Below, in pieces: positions 8,888 to 17,421 of a stretch of DNA of 64,000 nt. Positions within the stretch are counted from its first letter, which is position 1. Each line of letters begins with the position of its first letter. Under the pieces are notes generated by a model that was not told the origin of the DNA, made no database searches, and worked only from the letters and a program-made list of their open reading frames with translations. The translations under genes were made by a program, and so were the position numbers. The stretch is from Pseudomonas sp. B21-056 (lineage in GTDB: Bacteria > Pseudomonadota > Gammaproteobacteria > Pseudomonadales > Pseudomonadaceae), in the NCBI RefSeq assembly GCF_026016325.1, contig NZ_CP087203.1, positions 2,418,001-2,482,000 on the forward strand, read 5' to 3'.

Positions 8888-11800
8888 ATGCACCTGCTCA
8901 GGACTCAGCCCGGCGGCTTCGTCTCGGACGACAACATTGCCGACCTGGGGCAAACCCCCGCCGAGCTGGTGATCCTGTGCAGCGGCGACTCCAGCCTGGC
9001 GCTGCTGGCCGAAGCGGCGCGGCAGTTGCCGGACGACTACCCGCAATTTCGCCTCGCCAACCCGATGCAGGTGCAGAACCACGCCTCGGTGGACCTTTAC
9101 GTCGAGGACGTGCTGCGTCACGCCAAGGTCATCCTGTTGTCGCTGCACGGCGGCATCGGCTACTGGCGCTACGGCATCGAGCGCTTGATGGAGCTGGCCG
9201 GACGCGGGGTGAAGCTGATCCTGGTGCCGGGGGACGACCGTCCGGACCCGGAACTCAGCGACCTGAGCAACGTGCCCGCCGCCGATCGCGACCGGCTCTG
9301 GCAGTTTCTGCGCCAGGGCGGGTTGGGCAATGCCCTGGACCTGTTTCACAACCTTGGCAGCCAATGGTTCGGTCGCGACTACACCTGGGCTGAACCGCAG
9401 GCCCTGCCGCGTACGGCGATCTACCACCCGCAGAAAACCAGCGCCAGCCTCGACGACTGGCGAGCTGACTGGCAGGCCGATCAACCCGTGGCGGCGGTGC
9501 TGTTCTACCGTTCCCACCTGCAAGCGGCGAACACGGCGTTCATCGACGTGTTCTGCCAGCGGCTGCAAGTGGCGGGGCTGAATCCGTTACCGATTGCCGT
9601 GGCGAGCCTCAAGGAGCCTGGCTGTCTGACGCAGGTCGAAGACTGGCTGGACGAGGTGAAGGCGGGGGTGATCCTCAACACCACCGGATTTGCCCAATCG
9701 AGCCCGGAAGCGCCGCATGTGCGGCCGTTTCGGCGCAACATCCCAGTGATCCAGGCGATCTGCGCCCAGGACAACGAACCCGGCTGGCGCGCCAGCGAAC
9801 AGGGCCTGGGGCCGCGGGACCTGGCAATGCACATCGCCTTGCCGGAACTGGACGGGCGGATCATCAGCCGCCCCATCAGCTTCAAGGACATGGCCTGGCG
9901 CAGCGAGCGCAGCCAGAGCGATGTGGTCTGCTACCGCGCGGTGCCCGAGCGCATGGATTTCGTCGCGCAACTGGCCCGTCGCTGGACTGAACTGGCGCGC
10001 CTGCCCAATGGGCAGAAGCGCGTGGCGCTGATCCTCGCCAACTACCCGACCCGGGACGGACGCATCGGCAACGGCGTCGGCCTGGACACCCCGGCGGCGG
10101 CGTTGAATATGCTGCGCGCCATGCGGGACGAAGGCTATCCGCTGCCCGCCGAACTGCCTGCCAGTGGCACCGCGCTGATCCAGCAACTGCTGGGTGGTGT
10201 CAGCAACGACCTGGACAGCCTCGACCTGCGCCCGTGTCATCAAAGCCTGGCCCTCGATGCCTACCAGGCCATGTTCGACGCACTGCCCGAGGCCAATCGC
10301 CAGGCGGTGCTGGAGCGTTGGGGCTCGCCCGAGGCGGACCCGATGTTCCGCGCCGGTCGCCTGATGATCGCCGGCCTGCGCCTGGGCCTGACGTTCGTCG
10401 GCATCCAGCCGGCCCGGGGTTATCAGGTCGACCCGAGTGCGGTCTACCACGACCCGGACCTGGTGCCGCCCCATGGCTACCTGGCGTTCTATTTCTGGTT
10501 GCGCCACACCTACGGTGCCCATGGGGTGATTCACGTTGGCAAGCACGGCAACCTCGAGTGGCTGCCGGGCAAAGGCGTCGGGTTGTCGGAAAGCTGCTGG
10601 CCGGACGCGCTGTTGGGTCCTTTGCCGAATATCTATCCGTTCATCGTCAACGACCCGGGCGAGGGCGCCCAGGCCAAACGGCGCACTCAGGCCGTGATCA
10701 TCGATCACCTGATGCCACCGCTGACCCGCGCCGAAACCTACGGACCGCTGCGTAACCTCGAGCTGCTGGCCGACGAGTATTACGAAGCTCAACTACTCGA
10801 CCCGCGCCGCGCCCGGGAGCTGCAGCGGGACATCCTCAACCTGGTGCGCGAAACCCACATCGACCGCGAGCTGCAATTGGACGCCGACGCCGACGCGGCG
10901 ATCTGGCTGCCGCGCCTGGACACCTACCTGTGCGATCTGAAGGAGTCGCAGATCCGCGACGGCCTGCACATTTTTGGCGAGTCGCCCAGCGGGCGGCTGC
11001 GCATCGACACCTTGCTGGCGTTGCTGCGCATTCCCCGGGGCGATGGCAAGGGCGCGCAGTCGAGTCTGCTGCGGGCGCTGTCGAAGGCGTTCGGGCTGGG
11101 TTTCGATCCGCTGGATTGCGCCTTGGCCGACCCGTGGGCAGGCGCCTGTCCCGCGGCGTTGCGGCAGGTCAGCGATGAGCCCTGGCGCACCGCCGGCGAT
11201 ACCCGCGAGCGCCTGGAGCTGTTTGCCGCAAGCTTGATCGAGCAGGCCCTGGAAGGCGGGGTCGAGCAATTGCAGGCGCCGGGTTGGCAGGACGTGAGCG
11301 GCATCATCGAGAGCCTGCGGTCCGTTGTGGCCCCGCGCCTGGACGCCTGCGGCCCGGCGGAAATGCGCGGCCTGCTCGATGCCTTGAGCGGACGCTTCGT
11401 GCCGGCGGGCCCCAGCGGTGCGCCGAGTCGCGGGCGCCTGGACGTGTTGCCCACCGGACGCAATTTCTTCTCGGTGGACGTGCGCAACCTGCCCACCACC
11501 ACGGCGTGGCGCATCGGTTTCCAGTCGGCGAACCTGATTCTCGAACGGCACCTGCAGGATCAAGGCGATCACCTGCGCCAGCTCGGTCTGTCGGTGTGGG
11601 GCACCGCCACCATGCGCACCGGCGGCGACGACATCGCCCAAGCCATGGCACTGATGGGCGTGCGCCCGGTATGGGCCACGGGCAGCCAGCGGGTGGATGA
11701 TTTCGAGATCCTGCCGCTGAGCCTGCTGGATCGGCCCCGGGTCGATGTGACACTGCGGGTATCGGGGTTCTTCCGGGACGCTTTTGCCAACCTGATCCGG

Positions 11801-12649
11801 CTGTTCGATGCGGCGGTACAGGCCGTAGCCGCGCTCGATGAGCCCGAGGACATGAACCCCCTGGCGGCCAAAGTACGGAATGAGCGGGAGGCCCTGTTGG
11901 CTTCGGGCCTCGAGGCGGACACCGCCGCCCGACAGGCCGGCTGGCGAATCTTCGGCGCCAAGCCCGGAGCTTATGGCGCGGGCGTGCAGGGTGCCATCGA
12001 CGGTCGCCTGTGGCAGAGCCGCGAAGACCTGGCCGAGGTGTACCTGAACTGGGGCGGCTATGCCTACGGCGGCGGCGATGAAGGCACCGCCGCGCGGGAT
12101 CAGTTTTCCCGGCGCTTGAGCCAGGTGCAGGCGGTGTTGCAGAACCAGGACAACCGCGAGCACGACCTGCTCGATTCCAACGATTACTACCAGTTCCAGG
12201 GCGGCATGCTGGCGGCGGTGGAAACTCTCGGTGGAAGTGCCGCGGCCAGTTACCACGGCGATCACAGCCAGCCGGACCTGCCCCGGATCCGCACCCTCAA
12301 GGAAGAACTCAACCGCGTCATCCGTTCCCGGGCGGCGAATCCGAAGTGGATCGACGGGGTCAAGCGTCACGGTTACAAAGGCGCGTTCGAACTGGCGGCG
12401 ACGGTGGACAACCTGTTCGCCTTCGACGCCACCACGCAACTGATCGACGATCACCAGTACGCCTTGCTGGCCGACGCCTACCTGCTTGATCCGGACACCC
12501 GGGACTTCGTCCGCCAGCACAACCCCGACGCCTTGCGCGATATGACCGAGCGCATGCTCGAAGCGCAGCAGCGGGGGATGTGGCAGGCGCCGGGGGCGTA
12601 TCGCGAGGCGTTGGAGAATCTGTTGCTCGACATCGAAGAAGATGGTTGA
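8888..12649 (+). CDS. cobN: Cobaltochelatase large subunit CobN
   Basis: ATP-dependent insertion of Co(II) into hydrogenobyrinate a,c-diamide. The 1253-residue length is normal for CobN. Family landmarks include LHGGIGYWRYG near residue 80, RIGNGVGLDTPA near 395, and the strongly conserved HVGKHGNLEWLPGKG near 550. GWRIFGAKPGAYGAGVQ and LNWGGYAYG appear in the C-terminal third. It starts 3 bp after cobW and is probably co-transcribed under the same riboswitch. The partner AAA+/VWA subunits are encoded just downstream by the frameshift locus. Confidence 0.95.
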   Translation: MHLLRTQPGGFVSDDNIADLGQTPAELVILCSGDSSLALLAEAARQLPDDYPQFRLANPMQVQNHASVDLYVEDVLRHAKVILLSLHGGIGYWRYGIERLMELAGRGVKLILVPGDDRPDPELSDLSNVPAADRDRLWQFLRQGGLGNALDLFHNLGSQWFGRDYTWAEPQALPRTAIYHPQKTSASLDDWRADWQADQPVAAVLFYRSHLQAANTAFIDVFCQRLQVAGLNPLPIAVASLKEPGCLTQVEDWLDEVKAGVILNTTGFAQSSPEAPHVRPFRRNIPVIQAICAQDNEPGWRASEQGLGPRDLAMHIALPELDGRIISRPISFKDMAWRSERSQSDVVCYRAVPERMDFVAQLARRWTELARLPNGQKRVALILANYPTRDGRIGNGVGLDTPAAALNMLRAMRDEGYPLPAELPASGTALIQQLLGGVSNDLDSLDLRPCHQSLALDAYQAMFDALPEANRQAVLERWGSPEADPMFRAGRLMIAGLRLGLTFVGIQPARGYQVDPSAVYHDPDLVPPHGYLAFYFWLRHTYGAHGVIHVGKHGNLEWLPGKGVGLSESCWPDALLGPLPNIYPFIVNDPGEGAQAKRRTQAVIIDHLMPPLTRAETYGPLRNLELLADEYYEAQLLDPRRARELQRDILNLVRETHIDRELQLDADADAAIWLPRLDTYLCDLKESQIRDGLHIFGESPSGRLRIDTLLALLRIPRGDGKGAQSSLLRALSKAFGLGFDPLDCALADPWAGACPAALRQVSDEPWRTAGDTRERLELFAASLIEQALEGGVEQLQAPGWQDVSGIIESLRSVVAPRLDACGPAEMRGLLDALSGRFVPAGPSGAPSRGRLDVLPTGRNFFSVDVRNLPTTTAWRIGFQSANLILERHLQDQGDHLRQLGLSVWGTATMRTGGDDIAQAMALMGVRPVWATGSQRVDDFEILPLSLLDRPRVDVTLRVSGFFRDAFANLIRLFDAAVQAVAALDEPEDMNPLAAKVRNEREALLASGLEADTAARQAGWRIFGAKPGAYGAGVQGAIDGRLWQSREDLAEVYLNWGGYAYGGGDEGTAARDQFSRRLSQVQAVLQNQDNREHDLLDSNDYYQFQGGMLAAVETLGGSAAASYHGDHSQPDLPRIRTLKEELNRVIRSRAANPKWIDGVKRHGYKGAFELAATVDNLFAFDATTQLIDDHQYALLADAYLLDPDTRDFVRQHNPDALRDMTERMLEAQQRGMWQAPGAYREALENLLLDIEEDG

Positions 12650-12681
12650 TGTGCACCGTCAGTTGGCCATGTGCAGAACCT

Positions 12682-12809
12682 GTGGCGAGGGGATTTATCC
12701 CCGTTGGATCGCAACGCGATCCCCTATCGGCCCGCCTCGGTGTGTCAGTTTCACCAAGTGATATTTTGGGGCTGCTGCGCAGCCCAGCGGGGATAAATCC
12801 CCTCGCCAC
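12682..12809. repeat. Family A intergenic inverted repeat, copy 2
   Basis: GTGGCGAGGGGATTTATCCC opens the element and GGGATAAATCCCCTCGCCAC closes it. GGGGCTGCTGCGCAGCCC lies just inside the right arm. The element separates cobN from the chlD-like gene within one strand, so it may lower read-through between them. Confidence 0.85.
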
Positions 12810-12855
12810 AAGCTCTCTCCAAACCGACTTTACCGACCACCTTTGAGAATCGACC

Positions 12856-13860
12856 ATGACCGACACCCCCCATTTCCCGCTCTCCGCCGTGGTCGGCGCC
12901 GATGACTTGAAACTGGCCCTGTGCCTGGCCGCCATCGATCCGAAAATCGGCGGCGTGCTGATCGAAGGTCCTCGCGGCATGGCCAAGTCGACCCTGGCCC
13001 GGGGCCTTGCCGATCTGCTGGCCAGCGGTCAGTTCGTCACCTTGCCCTTGGGCACCACCGAAGAACGACTGGTGGGCACCCTCGATCTGGACGCCGCCCT
13101 GGGGGAAGGGCGCGCGCAGTTCTCTCCCGGTGTGCTGGCCAAGGCCGACGGTGGCGTGTTGTACGTCGATGAAGTGAACCTGCTGCCCGATCACCTGGTG
13201 GACCTGCTGTTGGATGTGGCCGCCAGCGGCACCAACCTGATCGAGCGCGACGGTATTTCCCATCGGCATCCGGCGCGTTTCGTGCTGATCGGCACCATGA
13301 ACCCGGAAGAGGGCGAGCTGCGCCCGCAGTTGCTCGACCGGTTTGGCCTGAACGTGGCCCTCGACGGCCATACCGCGCCGACCGAACGCGGGCAGATCAT
13401 TCGGCGGCGGTTGGATTTCGACAATGATCCGACGGCCTTTTGTGCTGAGTGGGAGACGGCCCAGAGCCAATTGCGCGAACGCTGCCAGAACGCTCGCGAA
13501 CGGTTGCAGCAGATTCCCCTGGATGATCAGGCCTTGGCACAGATCACCGAGCGTTGCTTCGCCGCCGGGGTCGATGGCTTGCGCGCCGACCTGGTCTGGC
13601 TGCGGGCCGCACGGGCCCATGCGGCCTGGCGCGGGGCGCAGGTTATTGCCGCCGAGGACATCGATGCGGTCGCCGAGTTTGCCTTGCGCCACCGCCGGCG
13701 AGGGCACTGCGCCCCGGCGCCTTCGCCGTCCCAGGCCCCTTCGGCCGGTGACCGTACCGCCGAACCGAGCGAAGGCCAGGGCCAGTGGGGCGATCTGCCG
13801 GCCCAGGCGCTGTCGACCGGTGCCCGGCGTGAAGTACCGAGCTGGCCAAAAAAGCCCTAG
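12856..13860 (+). CDS. AAA+ ATPase subunit of magnesium/cobalt chelatase family (ChlI/CobS-like), zero-frame product
   Basis: A 334-residue AAA+ protein of the BchI/ChlI/BchD-N family. The N-terminal IEGPRGMAKSTLARGLA is the P-loop region with MAKST in place of the classical GKS/T. VDEVNLLPDH is the Walker B plus helix-2 insert, followed by GTMNPEEGELRPQLLDRFGL (sensor 1/arginine finger region). A Pro/Gly-rich linker begins at ~295. Translation stops at TAG 13858-13860, only 4 nt after a slippery A_AAA_AAG. It should work with CobN in place of CobS, because no cobS/cobT gene is seen here. Confidence 0.9.
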   Translation: MTDTPHFPLSAVVGADDLKLALCLAAIDPKIGGVLIEGPRGMAKSTLARGLADLLASGQFVTLPLGTTEERLVGTLDLDAALGEGRAQFSPGVLAKADGGVLYVDEVNLLPDHLVDLLLDVAASGTNLIERDGISHRHPARFVLIGTMNPEEGELRPQLLDRFGLNVALDGHTAPTERGQIIRRRLDFDNDPTAFCAEWETAQSQLRERCQNARERLQQIPLDDQALAQITERCFAAGVDGLRADLVWLRAARAHAAWRGAQVIAAEDIDAVAEFALRHRRRGHCAPAPSPSQAPSAGDRTAEPSEGQGQWGDLPAQALSTGARREVPSWPKKP

Positions 13861-14525
13861 GCATTCGCCCCCGTTCGCTCGCGGGGGCGAATGCCAGACC
13901 CCGTGCCGGGCGGTTGGAGCAGGGACGCCAGGGCCGTAGCAAAGCCGCGGCCAGCGGCGTGGTGAACTGGCCGGGGACATTGCTCAACGGTCGTCCGAAC
14001 CTGCGTGAAGACCTGCGTTGGCACGCACGTCACCGCTCGTCCCATGAGCTCTGGCTGGTGATTGTCGACGCGTCGGCCTCGACCCGTCGTCATCGGGCCT
14101 TGAGCGATGGCAAGGGCCTGCTGGCGCAGCTGTTCGACGACGCTTACCGGCAGCGCGCCCGGTTGGCGCTGCTGACGGCCAGCGGTAGCGTTCCGAACTG
14201 GCAGGTGCAGGGGCTCAAGGCCTCGGCCGGGCTTCGGGATTGGCTCGACGGGCTGGGCGCCGCGGGTGGTACGCCGTTGCTGGCGGCGCTGAATGAGGCA
14301 GGGCGCTGGCTGGTGGCCCGGCGCAAGCGCTATCCGGCGGAGCAGCAGCGGGTGTTGCTGATGACGGACGGCCGGGTGAAGGAGGGCTTGTCACTGCCGC
14401 CACTCGATTGCCCGTGTTTGTTGATCGACATCGAGCGAGGTCCGATCCGGCTGGGCCGGGCTCGGCAGTTGGCGGGGCAGTTGGGGGCTGAGTATCGGCA
14501 TATCGATGATGGGGTATCTGGCTGA
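12856..14525 (+). CDS. BchD/ChlD-like AAA+/VWA chelatase subunit made by -1 frameshift at 13848-13854
   Basis: If ribosomes slip -1 on A_AAA_AAG, the AAA+ protein continues in the next frame as KKALGIRPRSLAG and then a VWA domain, giving about 556 residues, as in full-length BchD/ChlD. The downstream part has an intact MIDAS: DASAS at the first strand, GGTPL, and TDGR. The -1 frame is open from 13833 to 14525 and contains no ATG with a ribosome site before the VWA core. A perfect 13-bp hairpin starts 6 nt after the slippery site. Two subunits from one gene would replace separate CobS and CobT. The frameshift itself is inferred. Confidence 0.78.
13848..13894 (+). promoter_or_regulatory. Programmed -1 frameshift signal (slippery heptamer plus hairpin)
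   Basis: AAAAAAG at 13848-13854 is phased as A_AAA_AAG relative to the zero frame (CCA AAA AAG). The TAG stop is at 13858-13860. The hairpin arms GCATTCGCCCCCG (13861-13873) and CGGGGGCGAATGC (13882-13894) pair perfectly around an 8-nt loop. The 6-nt spacer matches dnaX-type signals. No strong upstream Shine-Dalgarno stimulator is evident. Confidence 0.8.
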
Positions 14526-14549
14526 TCTCCATTGGCTGGTCGGGCCCCA

Positions 14550-14622
14550 TCGCGAGCAGGCTCGCTCCCACATGGGATGTGCTGTGAATCACGGCTCCCT
14601 GTGGGAGCGAGCCTGCTCGCGA
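14550..14622. repeat. Family B (REP-type) inverted pair, copy 2
   Basis: TCGCGAGCAGGCTCGCTCCCAC and GTGGGAGCGAGCCTGCTCGCGA arms lie after the chlD-like locus and before the PLD gene. Confidence 0.85.
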
Positions 14623-14702
14623 TAGCATCACCTCGGTACTCGATCTGCCAACCCCAACTGGATCGCTGTTCTATGCTGAGGCAACTTCACAAGGAGTGAA
14701 CC

Positions 14703-16349
14703 ATGCGCCTACTCGCCACCAACCCCCAGGACGATTTTCGGGTCAAGGCCTATGCCGGCACCAACGGTGTGCTGCTCGCCATGGACCTGGCCGAACCCCG
14801 GCGCAAGGGCCTGCTGGGGTTTGCCATCGAGAAACAGCAGGGCGACAAGCCCTGGCTGTTCCTGTTCAACAGCCTGACCTTCCCCGACAAGGCCCACACC
14901 TTCCCACAGTTCCACGCCACCCCCAGCGATAAGGCGCCTTTGCAGAAATTTCGCTGGGCCGATTACGCCGTCAATCCTGGTGTGACCATCCACTACCGCG
15001 TGCACCTGGCCTATGGCAGTCCCGATGCGCCGCAGTTGGGCGAGTCCCTCGAGGTCACGGTCACCAGTGATAACGGCCAACCGGCCAACCAGCGAGTGAT
15101 CTTCAATCGGGCCGTGGCCGCCAGCCAGGCATTCCAGCGCAAGTTTCCCGAGCTGGACGCGTTGATCAGTGCCAACCGCAACCTGTCCATCGACGACTGG
15201 CCCGAAGCGCCGCGTCGCTGGCTGGAGAACGGTCTGCTGGGACGCCTGACCGGCTTCATCGACCGGGCGTTGGATGCCACCTGGGCCCTGGATGTCGCCA
15301 TCTACGAGTACGAATTGCCGGTGATCGTCGATGCGGTGAATGCCGCTTTCACCCGTGGCGCCCAGGTGCGGGTGCTGTACCACGCCGAACCGGGCGACGA
15401 CACCACGCTGCGCAACGAAGCCAGTCTCGAAAAACTGCCGGCGGCCAACAAGCGCGGGCGGGTGACCCAAAGCATTTTCCACGACAAGTTCATCGTCTTG
15501 AGCAAGGTAGATGGCGGTGGTGCGTTGCACCCCGAGGCCGTGCTCTGCGGCAGCACCAATTTCACCGCCAACGGTGTCTACCGCCAGGCCAATGTCGTTC
15601 ACGTGCTGGACGATCCGCGGGTGAGCGACAGCTATCGCCAGGTGTTCGAGCAGATCTGGGCCGCCCCGCAGGACGTCGATGCCACGCGCCAGTGGCTGAC
15701 CCAGCGCAATCCCATGGACCCGCAGGAGCCCTTGTTCGTCGGGTTTTCGCCGCGCACGGGCGAAGGCGACCTGGACCGCTTCGTCGACATCATCAATGCC
15801 GCGCGCAAGGACCTGTTGTTCGTCACCGCCTTCGTCCTGCCCGACCGGATCCTCGACGCCTTGCTCGGCCAGCCCAACGACGACGTCCTGCGCTATGGCC
15901 TGCAAAACACCACCAGTCGCATCACCGGATTCCATGCCGACCGCACCGCCGAATTCGCCGCCACCGCGCTGCTCAACACCGGGCTGGAAGGCTGGCTCAG
16001 GGAAAACATGAAAGGCCAGAAGGGCAACCTGCTGGTGCACACCAAAGCCATCGTCACCGACTTCACCAGCGACACGCCGACCATCATCAGCGGCAGCCAC
16101 AACCTCAGCGCCGCGGCCAGCAGCAATAACGATGAAAACTACCTCATCATCCAGGGCGACACCGACCTGGCCGACCGCTACGGGCTGGAACTGCTGCGTT
16201 TCTACGAGCATTACCGCTTTCGGTATTTTGCGAAGAAGCTTGCGCTCAAGCAGGTCAAGCCGTTGGCGGTGGATGACAGCTGGAGTGACGATTATTACCG
16301 CGACGGGGATCTGCGGATGTTGTCGAGGGTGAGGTTTTGTGGGCGCTGA
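14703..16349 (+). CDS. Phospholipase D-like (HKD) domain protein
   Basis: A 548-residue cytosolic-looking protein with no signal peptide. Two PLD-type repeats lie in the C-terminal two thirds. The first motif region, at His260, reads HDKFIVLS...GSTNFTANG: His and Lys are kept, but the usual Asp is replaced by Ser. The second, at His446, reads HTKAIVTD...GSHNLSAAA and has the full HxKx4D. The N-terminal ~150 residues look like a beta domain. PLD-superfamily members cleave phosphodiesters of lipids or nucleic acids, and the substrate cannot be told here. Its ATG follows AAGGAG. It stands alone, with no neighbouring immunity or secretion gene to mark it as an effector. Confidence 0.8.
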   Translation: MRLLATNPQDDFRVKAYAGTNGVLLAMDLAEPRRKGLLGFAIEKQQGDKPWLFLFNSLTFPDKAHTFPQFHATPSDKAPLQKFRWADYAVNPGVTIHYRVHLAYGSPDAPQLGESLEVTVTSDNGQPANQRVIFNRAVAASQAFQRKFPELDALISANRNLSIDDWPEAPRRWLENGLLGRLTGFIDRALDATWALDVAIYEYELPVIVDAVNAAFTRGAQVRVLYHAEPGDDTTLRNEASLEKLPAANKRGRVTQSIFHDKFIVLSKVDGGGALHPEAVLCGSTNFTANGVYRQANVVHVLDDPRVSDSYRQVFEQIWAAPQDVDATRQWLTQRNPMDPQEPLFVGFSPRTGEGDLDRFVDIINAARKDLLFVTAFVLPDRILDALLGQPNDDVLRYGLQNTTSRITGFHADRTAEFAATALLNTGLEGWLRENMKGQKGNLLVHTKAIVTDFTSDTPTIISGSHNLSAAASSNNDENYLIIQGDTDLADRYGLELLRFYEHYRFRYFAKKLALKQVKPLAVDDSWSDDYYRDGDLRMLSRVRFCGR

Positions 16350-16413
16350 AAAACATCTAACACAGATTTGAATGCTTCTTTTAAGTCACTAAGAGTATTT
16401 AAGGACTCCTGTC

Positions 16414-16662
16414 ATGACACGTCATGTGCTTTCTCAAGTTGTAACCAGTGTAGCTGAATTCAAGAAGGACCCGATGGGCATTGTGGCTGCTGGTGAAGGA
16501 TCCTCAGTGGCGATCCTTAATTGCAATGTGCCGGTCTTTTATTGCGTTCCCGCGAGGGAATATGAACTCATGATGGACCGGCTTGAGGATTTTGAGTTGG
16601 TTGTTCTTTGTGTCGAACGTGAAAAAGATCCAACGTTCAAGGTTTCGTTCGAAGATTTGTGA
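16414..16662 (+). CDS. Type II antitoxin, Phd/YefM (StbD-like), without adjacent toxin
   Basis: An 82-residue protein starting MTRHVLSQVVTSVAEFKKDP. This matches the Phd/YefM/StbD N-terminal DNA-binding fold, and the C-terminus is acidic as in toxin-neutralising tails. In complete loci a RelE/ParE toxin starts within a few bases. Here the 65 bp to the next gene contain no toxin start, and the next gene encodes an unrelated exported protein. The composition is less GC-rich than that of its neighbours. It is probably a remnant, or an antitoxin acting in trans. Confidence 0.75.
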   Translation: MTRHVLSQVVTSVAEFKKDPMGIVAAGEGSSVAILNCNVPVFYCVPAREYELMMDRLEDFELVVLCVEREKDPTFKVSFEDL

Positions 16663-16727
16663 GTTGAAGGGCCCGGCAAGCTCAGCTGGGTGCTAGCATA
16701 GGGCCATCTACCAGCCTGGAAGCTGCC

Positions 16728-17069
16728 ATGAACCCTTGCCACGGAATGCCCGGTCTGCTTCGCTCAAGTGTCGCCATTCTGTTGTTGATTTTCTCTGCGT
16801 CCGCTGTCGCTGCCAATACGCCGTGTTCCGGGCGCAAGGGCGGGATTGCCGGGTGTGATGGCGATACGTTCCTGTGTAACGACGGCTCCATCAGCGCGTC
16901 GAAAAAATCCTGTTCCGCTGTGCTGGGGCTTCGCAATGAGGCCCGACCGCAATCGTTGCTCAAGCAGGCCGATGGTTGCCAGTGCGGGAGCGGCAATTAT
17001 TGCGTCGGTCCCCGGGGCGGGGTGTATTGCCTTACGCCTGGGGGCAGCAAGAGCTACAAGCGCAAGTAG
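16728..17069 (+). CDS. Small exported cysteine-rich protein, unknown function
   Basis: A 113-residue protein. Residues ~10-28 form a signal peptide (SVAILLLIFSASAVAA). The mature part is ~85 residues with eight cysteines, suggesting four disulfides in the periplasm or outside the cell. The C-terminal GPRGGVYC...GGSKSYKRK segment is Gly/Lys-rich. I do not recognise the function. The start at 16728 follows GGAAG; an in-frame ATG at 16746 would also leave a signal peptide. It appears monocistronic, with a family B repeat pair after it. Confidence 0.7.
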   Translation: MNPCHGMPGLLRSSVAILLLIFSASAVAANTPCSGRKGGIAGCDGDTFLCNDGSISASKKSCSAVLGLRNEARPQSLLKQADGCQCGSGNYCVGPRGGVYCLTPGGSKSYKRK

Positions 17070-17089
17070 CCCCGGCACCGCCGATCCTT

Positions 17090-17177
17090 GTGGGAGCGAG
17101 CCTGCTCGCGAAGGCGGCATCACATTCAACATCGGTTCAAGCTGACCCACCGCCATCGCGAGCAGGCTCGCTCCCAC
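17090..17177. repeat. Family B (REP-type) inverted pair, copy 3
   Basis: GTGGGAGCGAGCCTGCTCGCGA and its inverse TCGCGAGCAGGCTCGCTCCCAC lie ~45 bp apart. The rest of the 352-bp gap to the ABC operon holds a likely promoter/operator at its right end and no gene. Confidence 0.85.
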
Positions 17178-17360
17178 AAGGAGCATGGCGTGGCACCGGT
17201 TTGGGGCCTTGCTACTCGCACGCCGTAGCCAACGGTAGCAGTCCCAGGACACTGTCCGAAGTCGTCCATGCACGTCTGGATTCTCCATCTCCCTGATTCC
17301 ATTCACTTTCCATTTTTCTCGCCCATGGCTATCAAGCCTGTGGCACACTTTCTGCTGTCT

Positions 17361-17398
17361 ATTCCGTTGTTACATACCATGTTCCGGTATAGCGGAAT
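17361..17398 (+). promoter_or_regulatory. Candidate IclR-type operator overlapping the ABC-operon promoter
   Basis: TTCCG-N6-CGGAA is at 17382-17397. An outer half-site ATTCCG at 17361-17366 mirrors CGGAAT at 17393-17398, and a nested ATACC-N7-GGTAT lies at 17374-17390. It sits 24-60 bp before the binding-protein start. An IclR-family gene closes the same cluster. Confidence 0.4.
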
Positions 17399-17421
17399 AA
17401 ACCCATCCTGGAGTGCTTGCC

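Noticed and set aside
10793..12520. 575-codon minus-strand frame opposite cobN
   Set aside because: The translation is Gln/Arg-rich with no domain. cobN motifs cover the same DNA on the plus strand.
13914..14525. Independent VWA gene starting at TTG 13914
   Set aside because: No ribosome site precedes the TTG, and the same frame is open upstream to the slippery heptamer. A frameshift fusion explains the VWA region better.
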